A stretch of DNA of 64,000 nt from Cyclospora cayetanensis (Eukaryota > Apicomplexa > Conoidasida > Eucoccidiorida > Eimeriidae). Location of the stretch: the NCBI RefSeq assembly GCF_002999335.1, contig NW_020312070.1, positions 303,515 to 367,514 of the forward strand. The letters are read 5' to 3'. Shown in pieces: positions 37,776-49,235 of this stretch; positions within the stretch are counted from its first letter, which is position 1, and each line of letters opens with the position of its first letter. A program made the position numbers and the translations under genes. The notes below the pieces were generated by a model. It was given only the letters and a program-made list of their open reading frames with translations. It was not told the origin of the DNA and did no database searches.

Positions 37776-40700
37776 ATGGAACTGACTATTAGCAGCGGGG
37801 AGGAAGCGCTGGCGCGTGGAGGCACGAGCAACGAAGGCAGCAGAAGCAGCAGCAAGAACAAAGGCAGCCAGAGGAGTAGCGGCCGCAGCAGCGGCGGAAA
37901 TTCTACTCCCAATCTCTCCCCCAGAGGCACCAAAAGCAGGGTCCATTCAAGTGCTCGAGCTTCGTGGAGAGACCACAACGACAGCAGCAGCAGTAGTAAC
38001 GGGCGTAGCAGTAGTAATGGCAGCAATAGCAATAGCAGTAGTAGTAGTAGTCGTAGTAGCGGCTTGAACGTTAGCTCCGCCTACAGCAGCAACAACAGCA
38101 GTGTGGACTCCTCGGCATCCCGCTCATCCTTTCGACGACGTTCGCGCCAGCAGCAGCAGCAACAGCTGATACTGCGGCATCGCATGCAGGCGCAGCTCAG
38201 TGATAGGGACGGTTCGAGCACACCATATAGCAGCAGCGGCAGCGAAAGCACTGGCAGGAGAACCAAGTGGAACGCTCAGGCTACTGCAACAACATCGAGG
38301 GCAGTGCCACATTTGCGTGGCCAGTCAAAGTCTGTATCAGAAGCAGGGGCTGGTGCTACACTACCAGCAGCCGAGACAGCAGACGCAGCCGAGCAGCCTC
38401 TCCTGCAGCTCGTGGCATTTGACGACTTACAGCAGACTTTCGCTCGTAGCTGCTGTAAGGCGAGTCGCCGCTGGTGCTGCTGCTGCTGTTACTGCTGCAA
38501 ACAGAACCTGCCACTGCAACGACCTATTGGCACTGCATCCAACGCTGCCGCTGGCGCGCAAGCCATAGCTAGCTTGAGTGGTAAGAGTTTCCCTGATCTG
38601 AATAATAGCAGCAGCAGCAGTAAGGGGGCCAGCAGCAGACGGCAACTCCGTGCGGCAACAGGCTGTCGCTGCCGTTGTGGATCGTGCTGCTGTAACGCCT
38701 CTGAAATAGCCACAGCAGGAGTGGCGTCACTACGGAGCACCACCCGACCCAACGACAGAGATTCTTCTCACGCTCATCTTGAGTCACAGCTACTCTTTGC
38801 AGGAATATCTGCTTCTTGGGATCAGAGAGTGCGGTCTACTCACGGCTCGCCAGCAGGACCACTTGGAAGCGCTCCATTCGTGGTGCAACGCCTGCAGTCG
38901 ATACACATGGGCTTGCCGTTGCAGCAGCAGGAGGAGATGAGGGCAGCTACAGCAGCAAACCTCGCTGCAGTTTTCAGGCAGGAACCTCAGTTGCAGGCAA
39001 GGGCACTTCTAGAACTCGGGGCAGCAGAAGATACTATTCCTACGTTGGATTTATTCCTTGATTACCGGAAGCCTCGCGCGCTGCAGCAGCACCCCCTCAT
39101 GCAGCCAACCCTTCAGCTGCTGAAGAGGCTGCAGCGTTTCGCCCTCCCCCTCTATGACCAGCAGCTTCTGCAGAATGCATGCGAAGACAGCGTCCTCTAT
39201 CCAAAGTTGCAGGGGCTGGAAGTGCCCTTTCGCCTGCTGACTCACGATCTGCTGTTCCTTGCTGCGTACTCCTACCTCGCCGATCTGCCCGCGTGGAGTA
39301 AGCCCCCCATTCGCCTTCTCAGAATCGTCGGATTTCTGCTGCTGAACGCAGACTTGCAAAGACAGCACCAGAACTGGCAGGAACAGCAGAGTGATGCAGG
39401 GGATACGGGGGACGAGACCGCGCGCTCGGCGTCTGCGCCTTCAAGGCACGTAGCTTTTGCCACTGCAAATGAATCAGATGCAGCACCGGCAGTGGCAGCA
39501 GATTTGGAAGGCCTCATGCTGGAGGGTGCGAGCCCGGAGGCCATGGAGGCACTTCATCTGCAAGGTCTTGTTTTGTTTAATATCCAGCTTATTATAAAGG
39601 ACTTTGAAGCAACGCTGCACCGTATAGAAGTCTTATGTGATGAGGATCTTCTCGTTGATGGAGACCCCTATGAGGCGTTGCAGTCTCTCACCACTTTTCT
39701 GCAGCAGCACGGATTCTCCCTCCACAGCTTCAGATTTAAACATGGCAGTACCATCACCTCCAGTACCACCAACGGCACACGCACCAGTACCAGTTGCGCA
39801 AGCAACGCCCCTGGGCAGCCACTCACAGCCTCCATGTTGCAAGCTGTAGCAACGGAACGAGGCTCCGCACCGCTGGAAATGCATGGCACAAGCAGGAGCA
39901 ATAGACGCAGCGAGCATGTTGCTTCTCCTGACGTTTGCGGAATGCAGGACAAACCAGTGGTCAACAGGGTGCAGCAGCTACTCAAGGGGCAGGAAGATGA
40001 CTTGTATCCTGCTAGGCAGGCGAACAGATCTCGTGGTACCACTTCTGCTGACTCTGGGGCTGGTGCAGCAGACAGTGGTGTTGCATGCAACTGCTGCCGC
40101 TGCCAAGGAGACGGCTGTTTTGACGATGACTCCGAAGGAGAGCCTTTTCTTGCTGCTTCTGTTGCTGGTGACTCGGATAATGAGGATGTGGGAGGCAATG
40201 ATGAGGATAACGTAGATGGAATGCTGAGGCCTCACGTTTTGAGGGAAGATGTTTATTCCCAAAGTGCGGGAGAACGGGGGATCGGTAAGCTGTGTATTTA
40301 TCCTACAATGTGTTCCTGCTTTTACTTTACTCACTCCTGCTTCAGCTACATGTATAGAGAACGTTTATCTGGATGGTGCACCGCTGTATGCCTCTGTGTA
40401 CTTTGCTGACACTGCACCCATAGATTTGCCGCTTCCTCACTCATTTTCACTCATTTTTTCTGCCCCTGTAACTACGGTTATGCCTCTCCTTGCTACGGCT
40501 GGTCCATTAAATGCTTCGCTTTACTGTGGCTTTACCCCTCTGTGCACGGCAGGCGACGCATTGGCCTCGGCCTTTTATTCCTTGTTAAAGACGCTCGACG
40601 ATGACAGGGGCCGACGGAAGAAACAGCAAGATGGGTGGCCTCGGGTGTCCATACACTCGGTGCTTTACGTACGAAATGGTGGAAATGCGGGTGATAGTGC

Positions 40701-40914
40701 AGCAGACGATGCAGCAACAGCAGCTGCAGCTGCTGTTGCTGCGGAGATCGCAGAACAACAGCGCATGCGGGTGGAAAATGAGCAGTGGCGGCAGCAGCAG
40801 AGGAGGCAGACAACTGAGGAGGCGGACGGGACGGGGAGTATCTTTTCCTTCTTCGAAGCGGACGATACGGAACCAGAAGAGTCTATGCTTTCTTTCCTAG
40901 ATGAGTGGTATTAG
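37776..40914 (+). CDS. large low-complexity hypothetical protein (2 exons)
   Basis: Exon 1 is 37776-40284 and exon 2 is 40346-40914. The 61-base intron is gtaagc...ttcag and the phases match, giving 1025 residues. Residues 1 to about 320 are Ser/Asn/Gln-rich with Cys clusters (about residues 229-240, 290-310 and 770-785) that arise from triplet repeats. About residues 375-560 look like ordered helical sequence (LQSIHMGLPLQQQEEMRAA; LDLFLDYRKPRALQQHPLM; VPFRLLTHDLLFLAAYSYLA), followed by LVLFNIQLIIKDFEATLHRI. Exon 2 encodes an ordered beta/alpha-like part (IENVYLDGAPLYASVYFADT; AGDALASAFYSLLKTL) and an acidic end SIFSFFEADDTEPEESMLSF. I do not recognise the family. No signal peptide is seen. 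It is head-to-head with the BRO1-like gene. Confidence 0.75.
37976..38065. repeat. AGC/AGT triplet repeat tract encoding poly-Ser
   Basis: Interrupted AGC, AGT and AAT triplets encode Ser/Asn runs of the preceding gene. Such tracts are typical amino-acid homopolymer repeats of Eimeria coding sequence. Confidence 0.85.
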
Positions 40915-41450
40915 CTTGAACTCCGTGTTGGGGACCCTTGAAGAGGTGCTTGTGAGTAGCTGCTGTCGGACGCCTAGCGTAGCAACCGACTTGTTTCACT
41001 TGGTACTTAGACAGGTAACAGGTGGCGTAGCTTAAAAGCCTTGGCGCTACACATATAGCGGTTTTCAATGGGGGCCCTGAAACCTACCTCCCATGCAGTG
41101 GGAACGCACGAGCAGTTGTGCTGCCACACGTGCGTTTCTCTCCATTAATATGAAGTAAAGCAAAATATAAAGCCTTCCATTTAAAAGTCCTAATTAGTTA
41201 AGAGACAGCGGAATACTAGAGATGAGGTGGCTTAGGCTCATAGCGAATTGCGGAGCTGGACGGTTTGCCGTATCTACTCTCATCCGCGCTGCTGTTTGGG
41301 TACAGATCGAATGCTGTGCCGCGAATGTGCAAAAATGCAATCAGCTTTGTCCTATGGGTAGCTTCTTGCCCTTTCTTGGAAGTCAATCCTGTGGTGGTCT
41401 TCCTGCACGACCGAGCCATACGGCAAGGAGTACGTTTATGGGCTGGGTCT

Positions 41451-41453
<3 letters not shown>

Positions 41454-41483
<30 letters not shown>
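41454..41483. repeat. AT dinucleotide microsatellite
   Basis: About 15 uninterrupted AT units in the intergenic region. Confidence 0.95.
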
Positions 41484-41487
<4 letters not shown>

Positions 41488-42005
41488 CGCGCTTAGATTT
41501 TGCACTAACTCGCGGCTAAGAGGATGTATCAAAAGTTCTCCTTCCGTGTTTCAAGTGAATCACACCTGAGAAAAGTTACCGGCATCTTTTTAAAGGGCCG
41601 AATTGGTTCCTCGAAGGCTGCCTAATGCGGGAACCTGCCAAAAGGATCGTACATGGTGCCTGTATCCCTGATTCTAGTATCAGGTTATGTAGTTCTTCCT
41701 GTAGGGCCTTTAAAATGGATCCATAGCCGACAAGACACGTCTACGTGAGAGAAGATATCAGAAGTTCCGCTTCCACGTAAATTCCACTAACTAAGGGTTT
41801 TACCAGGGAGAAGAAAGGAAGCGTAGGTGCGCGGGGTTGCATTCTTAGAACATCTTGGGAATTCGTAGACAGGTGCATATTGCAACTGCCTTAGTCAGGC
41901 ATAACCCACCCTGCAGGCATCGAAGTTTTACACGTCTGCGCAGAACATTAAAACACAGCAGCCACTGCGTACAGGCATTGATTAACAGCAGCTAATATGA
42001 TTACG

Positions 42006-42030
42006 TATGGTGAAGTAGAACTTCACCATA
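42006..42030. repeat. perfect inverted repeat, 11-bp arms, 3-nt loop
   Basis: tatggtgaagt, a 3-base centre, then its exact reverse complement. It lies in non-coding sequence and its role is unknown. Confidence 0.8.
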
Positions 42031-43100
42031 GCCTGGAATGCAGCATTGCACTGGGAGGACAGCGCCTCTGGTCCATTTTCAAACCAACAGGAAAATGGCC
42101 AGAGCTCTCACAGAGAGTTGTCTCCTTGAATGAAGCGTGGTAAGGTCATAGTGATCCAAGATTTAGATACTAGAGATTGAAGTGGAGTCTCAGCTGAAAG
42201 ATCCTTCACTTTGATAGTGTCTCTTTTAATACGGTCGCCTCCAGAGGCCGTCCAATGCTTGTCAAAATGTTGTGGGGGTGGTTATGGCGGTTACGAAAGC
42301 ACCATAAATGAAAACAGTTGAAGATAGATCCGTAGAGTTACTGTGTGTTCGAGAACATGTTTGGCTCCGCATGCCCCAGGTTTTCCATCGTCGGATCGAG
42401 CCACTAATGCAATTGTTGAGATTCCCCCAGCCTCGCTTCACGGCTCTAGGGAGTTGCCGCTTTAAGGCCTAGTAATTATCCAGTAATCTGCCTTTTCTGG
42501 GGTGCCGAATTACCCCTTCACTTGCTGCGAGGTAACTCCTGGAGTCAGTACCGGCTCGGGAACCCTCCTCGAGCAGCAGCAAGAGCAGAGGCGTGAGCCA
42601 TTTCGCCTACGATTCTGTAGCTCCCGATCTTATTACTCTAGGGCAGACAGATATTTATACAAAAAGAGATGGACCCTCCATAGAGAGAGGCATGGTGCTG
42701 CTGTCGTTGCCTCGAGTCGCTGCTGACCAGTCAGCTCGTGCCGCAGCTGCTGGCGCCGTTGCTGCTATGGGACACTGGTGCCGTACAAGCAAGCGTACAC
42801 TCATAACTGATTCCATGAGCACCAGTATGCATGTTTTTCCGGGAAGTTTTCCTACCTCTGGGTCGTCGGCAAACTAGCCGAGGCGGCAGTGGACGCATTG
42901 CGAGTCCAGGGCCTGCCACTACGCGGCAGCTGGGGGCCCCCTTTCCCCATGGCCGGAAGGGTGCTTATCTAAGTTTCTGTTCGTCTTGATACTGCCTGTT
43001 CATAGGCACCTGTGTCTCGGCAGTAAGGCTCCCTGCTGCCTCCCGCCGCAGCAGCGCAGAGGCTTCAGCAGCAGGAAGAACAGCAACGGCGGCTACACCG

Positions 43101-46100
43101 ATGCACCAGTCCCTCTGCTTGACACTGCTCCTTCAGCAGCTGCCTTCCTTTTGGCCAGAGAATCTCTCATCGCCAGATGCTGCCGGGGATGCTGCAATAA
43201 CCGCAGGCCACACCCAACGGGGTGCCTCCCAGGGCCCTTCAGGGAATGTCGGTGTATCCCGCGTCGATTTACTCCAGCAAGAGCTCTTGCAGTCGTATGC
43301 GACGGGATCGAGGTGCTCCGCTCAGCTGCAGCCCAGCCAGCAACATATGCTGCGTTCTGTGGCCCCGTTGCTGCTGCTGGACTACAGCAGCAACGGCTAC
43401 AGCACCAACACGTGCAGGAGCAGTCGACATCCATCAGCACACGCTACGGCCGAGAGGCTGCGCTTTCGGGGTAAGGAATTCCACTGGCCTACGTTGCACC
43501 ACATGCTGCAACAGCAGCAGGAAGACCAGAAAGAAGAGCCTCCTCCTGGAAACGCAGCACCTGGAATGCTTGTAGCTGGCTGTGCAGCTCTGTTGGTAGT
43601 GTTAGCAGGACTCTCTGGAGTGGCTGCGCAGCAGCAGATTCAGCTCAAGTGTATCTTGCAGCAAAAGCAACACCGCACTTGCAGAAGGCCGACTGGGAAC
43701 CTCCCTCTCCGATCGGACAGCTGTCGAGGCGCCAGGCAGGAGGAGGAGCAACAGCGCCAAGGTCATACCGCTGCGTACCAGTCGAGCCGCATGAAAGATG
43801 CAGAACCAGCAACAACACCGGAATACACTTTCCGGCTGTTTTCTCATGGGATGCGCCTTCAGCAGCAGAAAATACAACAGAGAGTGGTGGTAGTGAAAGC
43901 CGCTGCCCCGTCGCACTGTCCCGCAACCCCCGCATGGCCGCACCTGCTGCCGCAACAGCAGAAACTGCATGCGCCACAATTGTGGCAGAAGGAATATGGA
44001 CTGCTGCATGTGGTGTCACAGCTGCAGCGTCAGCAGAAAGCGGGTACTGCTTACATTGCGAGTTCCAGGCCACTGCATTGCCTGCTTGCCAGTGCTGCAC
44101 TTCTGCTTCACCTTTTGAACCTTCCTGCAGGCGCGGCAGCCGTGTCAAACGTCACAACTGGCAGTGGAGCTGCTGCAGCTTCAGCACATCCGGTTGCAGC
44201 AGCTGTTTATGCCACAGCAGTAGCAGCGGAGAGAGCATGCGATTCGGAATCATGTACAGAATCCCGAAGCTGTGGACACAGCAGCGGCAACTGTGCAACC
44301 GTAGCAGGAAGCGCAGTGCAATGTTTGGAGGCCCCTGAGATTTCCTTTGGACAGTCTTCTAGGGGGGAGATCGAGTTTATTGCATCGGAAGAGGCGCCTG
44401 TAGCACCAGCAGGAGCAGCTACTGGTGCGACTCCACAGCCAACTAATGCAGTGCTGGAGGAGCCAAAGAGTTTTTATCCGAACGCACAGGAGGCATTGCT
44501 GTGGCAGCAGGAGCATCAGGCACCAGCTGCTGCTGGAGGCCCCTGCAGAACTTGGCTGGCAACTGGCGAAGGCCCCGTGTGTCTGCTGCAGCTTCCACTG
44601 ACACCCGACAACATGATTGCGCTTGCTGTTTTGGGAGCTCTCTGTATCCTGGGAATGCTGCACCTCATGCGGCTCTATGTTGGCTTCATAAGGTGCTGTC
44701 AGTGCAGACTCTGCAGGGGAGACTATATTCTGCTAAAAAAGGTAACCACCCCCTATTGCTGCTGTTGTAGGTGTCGCACCGGCTGAGCGGCTTTCCTGCA
44801 GCAGATCTCGTCTTGCCCAAGTGTCTGTCCCCCTGTGTTACGCGTTGATACGGCATCCCAATTGCTGGCTGCTCCTGGTGTGATGAGGCTGTGTATCAGC
44901 TAGGTCGGGGAGGCTACGGGACTGTGTGGCTGGCGCGCATGCGCCGTCATGCGATGGCGGAAAGCGCAGAGAGCTCTCTGGTTGTTCTGAAGAAGGTAGA
45001 GGTTGCAGATATCACCGCGGCAGATTCCTACCAACAGGAAGCCAGGCGACTTGCCCACCTCACCCATAGATATGTTGTAAGGACTGGGGATTTTTGATAG
45101 TGTGGATGCTGTTACAGTGGCTGCCAGGACTCTGATTTTACGGTTTCAGCGTGGAGACTTTTTTTCTCTTGACGAAGTGGCCTTCGCTTTCTTTATTATG
45201 CAGCCGCTCCTCACTGTCACGCCTTGTTTTGAACGTCCAACCTGCTGCGACTGTGACAACTGCTGCCCCGGCTTATGGTGCAGGTCGGCTACGTTGGCGA
45301 GTTTATTCACCAGGAAAAGGCTTTCGGATACGTTGAGCCTCAAACGTTTTTCATGCTGGTGATGGAGTTTTGTCCCCTGGGGGATCTGAAACGCCTCATT
45401 GAGAAGCAGTACAGGGCCCTTACAGAGCGCAGGGTACGGCTGATGCAGCTGCTGGAGAGCCCACAGATGGCTGGCACCTGGCTGTGTAAAAGCCTGCATG
45501 GGTCATGGACTCTTCCCCCTTTCTCCCTCATCGCCTTTGAATGAATCTTCTCCTGTCCTGTAGCTGCATCTGCACTGTGTACTCCTCTCTATGTGCCTGG
45601 CTAGGGCTTCGCTGTTGCTGGCTCCGCTGTACTGTAGCGTTCTCTGTCTTTCACCGTATGATGCCCTTCAGCCTGCGGACCACATTTCAAGTCCTCTTTC
45701 AGTCGCTGCTTTAGCCGTCGCACAGTGGCCACACATGTGTATTTAACTTGCTGTGGACCGCTACTGCAGATCCGCCGTTGGCTGTTTCAGCTGGTGCAGG
45801 CGGTGCACTATTTGCACGAGAGGAATATTCTTCATCGGTAGGCACATTACTGTGGCAGGAGCAGAGGAGGGAACAACGGAAGCAACGACCGTAGTTTCAA
45901 CGTTGGCCTTCAACTCCGTCTTTTATGGGGGGCTCGTGGAATACGGAAAGGCTTGCTGAATGCGGTGCTGTAGCCTTGCGGTAGCCGTGCTGCCTCAACC
46001 TAAGGGGCATTCATTTGTGTAGCATGCAGCAGAGGCCACTGTTGTTGCCGCTGCTTTTCTACTCGCAGAGATATCAAGAGCCAGAATGTCTTCTTATCGG

Positions 46101-48472
46101 AGGACTGCCACATCCGCCTAGGAGACTTTGGACTATGCCGCTCTGCAGGGCCCTTCAACAAGGCGCTGCTCCAGCGACCAGCCTTGCCGTCTCTAGACGC
46201 GCGCTTAGAGTCGCAGCAGCATCGGCAGCCGAAGAGGCTGCAGCAAGGCGTATCAGCGGTGGCCTGTTTTCTAAGGAAGCAGCAGCAGTGGCGTGCTGCG
46301 GCATCTACAAATTCAGATGTGGCAGCAGGCAGCAGTAACGGCGGACACAGTGGGAGGCGTAGAGGTAGCTATTTTTTACGAAGGGAGAAGATACAGGAAA
46401 TTCAAGCGGGGCGCTCTCTGACTGCGCATGCAGCGACGCAAGCAGCAGTCCAGCGTTTGCTCTGCCGTTGTCTAGAGTGGGCAGGGTTCTTTTTTCGCTG
46501 CATGTTGTTACGTCCTTTCTCAACTGTCGTTTGTTTGGGCAGCAGCAGCGGGTGGGCTAGAAGCGGTTACACCTGCTGCAGCACACTAGAAGGGAGCTTT
46601 GATGGCTCTAACCTCTTGTCAACCGAGGGAGGAGAGGGAAAAGCAGGAGTCAGGTCCGCGATGTCTGTGGCTGGCACCGACTGCTACATGGCACCCGAAG
46701 TTCTCTCTGGCGCTCGTTACGGCAAAGCGGTATGCCCCTTATCTACTTTAGACTTTTAGGGACTATGTGGCATGGAGGATGCGTGACAGCGCCTTCCGTG
46801 TGTGTATCTGGACCCCAAGAGACATCAACATAGGCCCATGTAATAAGCTCACCGCGGCTATTGCCTCGCCTATCATCATGCGTTCCTGTGTCTCGGAGTG
46901 GCACACCGTATCTCTTCAATGCACCTCCCACTGTCAGGTTTAGCCACGACTTATTATCCACGAACGAATTCAAGATCCAGGCATTCTGCATGGGTCCTTT
47001 CTGCCTATATGTGCCAACAGTGCATGCTCCATTCTTTCCATGCCTCCTTCTTCCTCAATAGGAGGGCACCCAGCCTAACGCACTTGTATAATATTGCTGT
47101 CTCAGCCTTCTGCATATCTCTGGTGGGCCCTCTTGGTTGCCTGTGAGTCGCAGAGTGCACCTTCCCCTTTAGTAGCATATGTATGTATATGTGTGTGTGT
47201 GCTTTGCCGTTCCACTGTGCCTCCAGGCAGACATTTGGAGTCTGGGTTGCGTGCTGCTGGAGCTCTGTAGCGGCGTCTTCATGTGGGAGCTCATCAGCCC
47301 TCCATCCTGCCTCCTAGAGAACGGGGTGCATGCGCAGCTGCAGCTCGATGCGCTGCTGGATTCCCTGTTGCCTCAGAGGGTCCTCGGTTCTGGCATTCGC
47401 GGCATCTTGAAGATGCTCCTCCAAAGGGGTACTTCGTGCTGCTACTGCTGTTTGTCCTGCTGCACCCCAGTTCTTCTGCTACTGTGGGGTTTCCCGCCTA
47501 TTTGCTGCTCTTTTGTGCGAATTGCTGAGCTGTCCAGGTGGGTGCTGCTGACTTTTGCTGTCCGCGCGGATCCTGTGTGGCACTAGGGTCGTGCTGCTGC
47601 ATTGGATGCCGTTGTTCCCGCAGATCCGGCGCTGAGACCAACGGCTGCGCAGCTAATGAAAGTCAAGTATTTTAGGAAGGGCTACCGATGCTGCGGCGAG
47701 CCTTTTGCTGCTTCTCCCTCACTCACACTCGTGCAGCAAGAACAGCGGCAAGAGCCGAGTTCTGCTGCTTCAGGTACGGTTGCTAAAGGCTCTCTTTTAT
47801 TGGCTTCACTGTGGCCGCTTTTCTCAATTCCGTGTTGTGCTTTGTGCATATGTGCATTTCTTCCGTTTACGTGAAATGTGTGCTATTGCAGTCGGCTGTC
47901 ACCGACGGCCCAGCAGCCAAGCGGAGGCTGCAGCAGAAGGCGCAGGAGCAGTAGTGGGAGAAGTGAGAAAGGGAAGCCAACAACAGGTGGTGCTAGACTT
48001 GTCCCACGTGGACGCTTCCAGTTGGGCTACTGTGTACAAACGAAAGGCCGGCACTGCTTTATGCGGCGATGAGGAGCTCCTTTCCGAGGGCTCCCCTACT
48101 GACACAAATTCCCGTATTTCCACTCTCCTAACCCCGCTGGAGCCTGCGGATGACTGCCTCACCCCCGTAGACGGTACTTCACCTACTGAGCTATCGCCAC
48201 CCGCAGGCAGTGCAGCAAAGACGACTCTTCAAACTATGAACAGCAGAAGAAGGCTAGATCAACAACCGAAGCAGCAACGGAGGCTGCTCCAGATAGCGAA
48301 GGCAGAACCTGCTGCTGCATCAGTGGAAACAGAGGCAGCAGAGTCTGCCGCGGGCACTTATACAAATAGGCAAGGCGAAAACCAGTGGAGGATGCGCACT
48401 GCAACAGCAGCGCGAGCAGCAGCTCTTGCAGCTGTCGGCCTGACAAAGCGGCCTTCTCGTGGGCGGCGGTAG
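43101..48472 (+). CDS. membrane-anchored Ser/Thr protein kinase, NEK-like (8 exons)
   Basis: Exons: 43101-44741, 44900-45076, 45284-45433, 45770-45837, 46069-46729, 47227-47428, 47624-47773, 47892-48472. Phases agree, giving 1209 residues. The N-terminal part (to about 503) is Gln/Ala/Cys-rich with hydrophobic stretches near residues 155-177 and 329-350. A strong membrane segment lies at about 504-530 (MIALAVLGALCILGMLHLMR). The kinase domain follows almost at once: YILLKK joined across the intron to LGRGGYGTVWLAR (Gly loop), VVLKKV (ATP lysine), LVMEFCPLGDLKRLIE, HRDIKSQN (Asp680), DFG 698-700, APE 887-889, and ADIWSLGCVLLELCSG. Hinge and HRDIKSQN motifs resemble NEK kinases. The DFG-to-APE distance is about 190 residues, against roughly 20-35 normally, so exon 5 contains a long insert or an unspliced intron. 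The tail is Ala/Gln-rich and basic (KRPSRGRR). The first ATG used may not be the true start, as the frame stays open upstream. Confidence 0.8.
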
Positions 48473-49235
48473 CATCATGAAGGCCCTGAAGGTCATGCAG
48501 CTCTTAGTTTCCAAGTACCCTTATACTTTGTACCACTTCGCAGTTGTTGATAAACGTCTGTACAGTTTTTTGCATATGTTTCCATCCGCTCTAGCCTGGA
48601 TCGATGCACCCATCATGTGTGGACCAAGGTATCTCTACGGGACTCATTCATCTGCTTGCCTTATTTTTACAGATTCAGGTTTTGTTTAGATTCCTTTATC
48701 CCCTTGTCCTAACACACGCATGTATAGATACGCTGGTGACAACAGGCAGTAATCTGCGTGCTGCAATAGGCAGGAATTGTGCGCCTCGCGTGCTGGAATA
48801 AAGTCGATGCAGGACCAGAGCCCCAAGAAGGTATCGCGGCTATATGATAACCAGCTAGCTGCAAAACTAGCTAGTTACTTACCAGAACACAGCAACTGGG
48901 CAAAGCCACTGCCGGCTGATTGCAGGGCATCACCTGTTTCCCCCCGGTAGCTAACTAGCTGCGAGGATCTACTGCTCTGAAGGGCTTTGCAGGGACACTG
49001 AAGACCTCTAAATCGCGCAGGAAGTCTTGGTCTGCCTCTAAGCCTCGTGTATACGACAAATAAAGGGGAACGAAATATGCTTTGCTCCAAACCCTTCCTG
49101 CGGGTTTGGGTCTTCCGCCAATGCTGCTTGTGCTGCGACGCCGTGACTGCAGCAGTTACAAGTAAAGGCGTTCGTAAGATGGCGTTTAAAGGAGTTGCAG
49201 CGACTGACGCTGCCCGCTAGTTGGTACTTTCTCTG
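48473..49235. other. intergenic, convergent 3' ends of kinase and helicase genes
   Basis: No gene is recognised. Short palindromic words built on ctagctag occur at about 48850-48880 and 48950-48962. Confidence 0.4.

Larger units (their letters stand above)
40915..43100. other. intergenic region, 2.2 kb
   Basis: No supported gene is seen. It holds an AT dinucleotide run and a small inverted repeat. Between about 42500 and 42970 the sequence becomes codon-like again (for example VDALRVQGLPLRGSWGPPFP at about 42891-42950, followed by a gt). A 5' exon of the kinase gene could lie there. Confidence 0.4.

Noticed and set aside
37581..38266. Long minus-strand frames of Leu/Ala runs opposite the low-complexity gene
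   Set aside because: They are the complementary reading of the poly-Ser/Gln triplet repeats; the plus-strand frame is longer and splices in phase.
43602..44338. Several overlapping frames on both strands in the kinase N-terminal exon
   Set aside because: Triplet-repeat DNA keeps all frames open; only the frame starting at 43101 continues in phase into the kinase domain.
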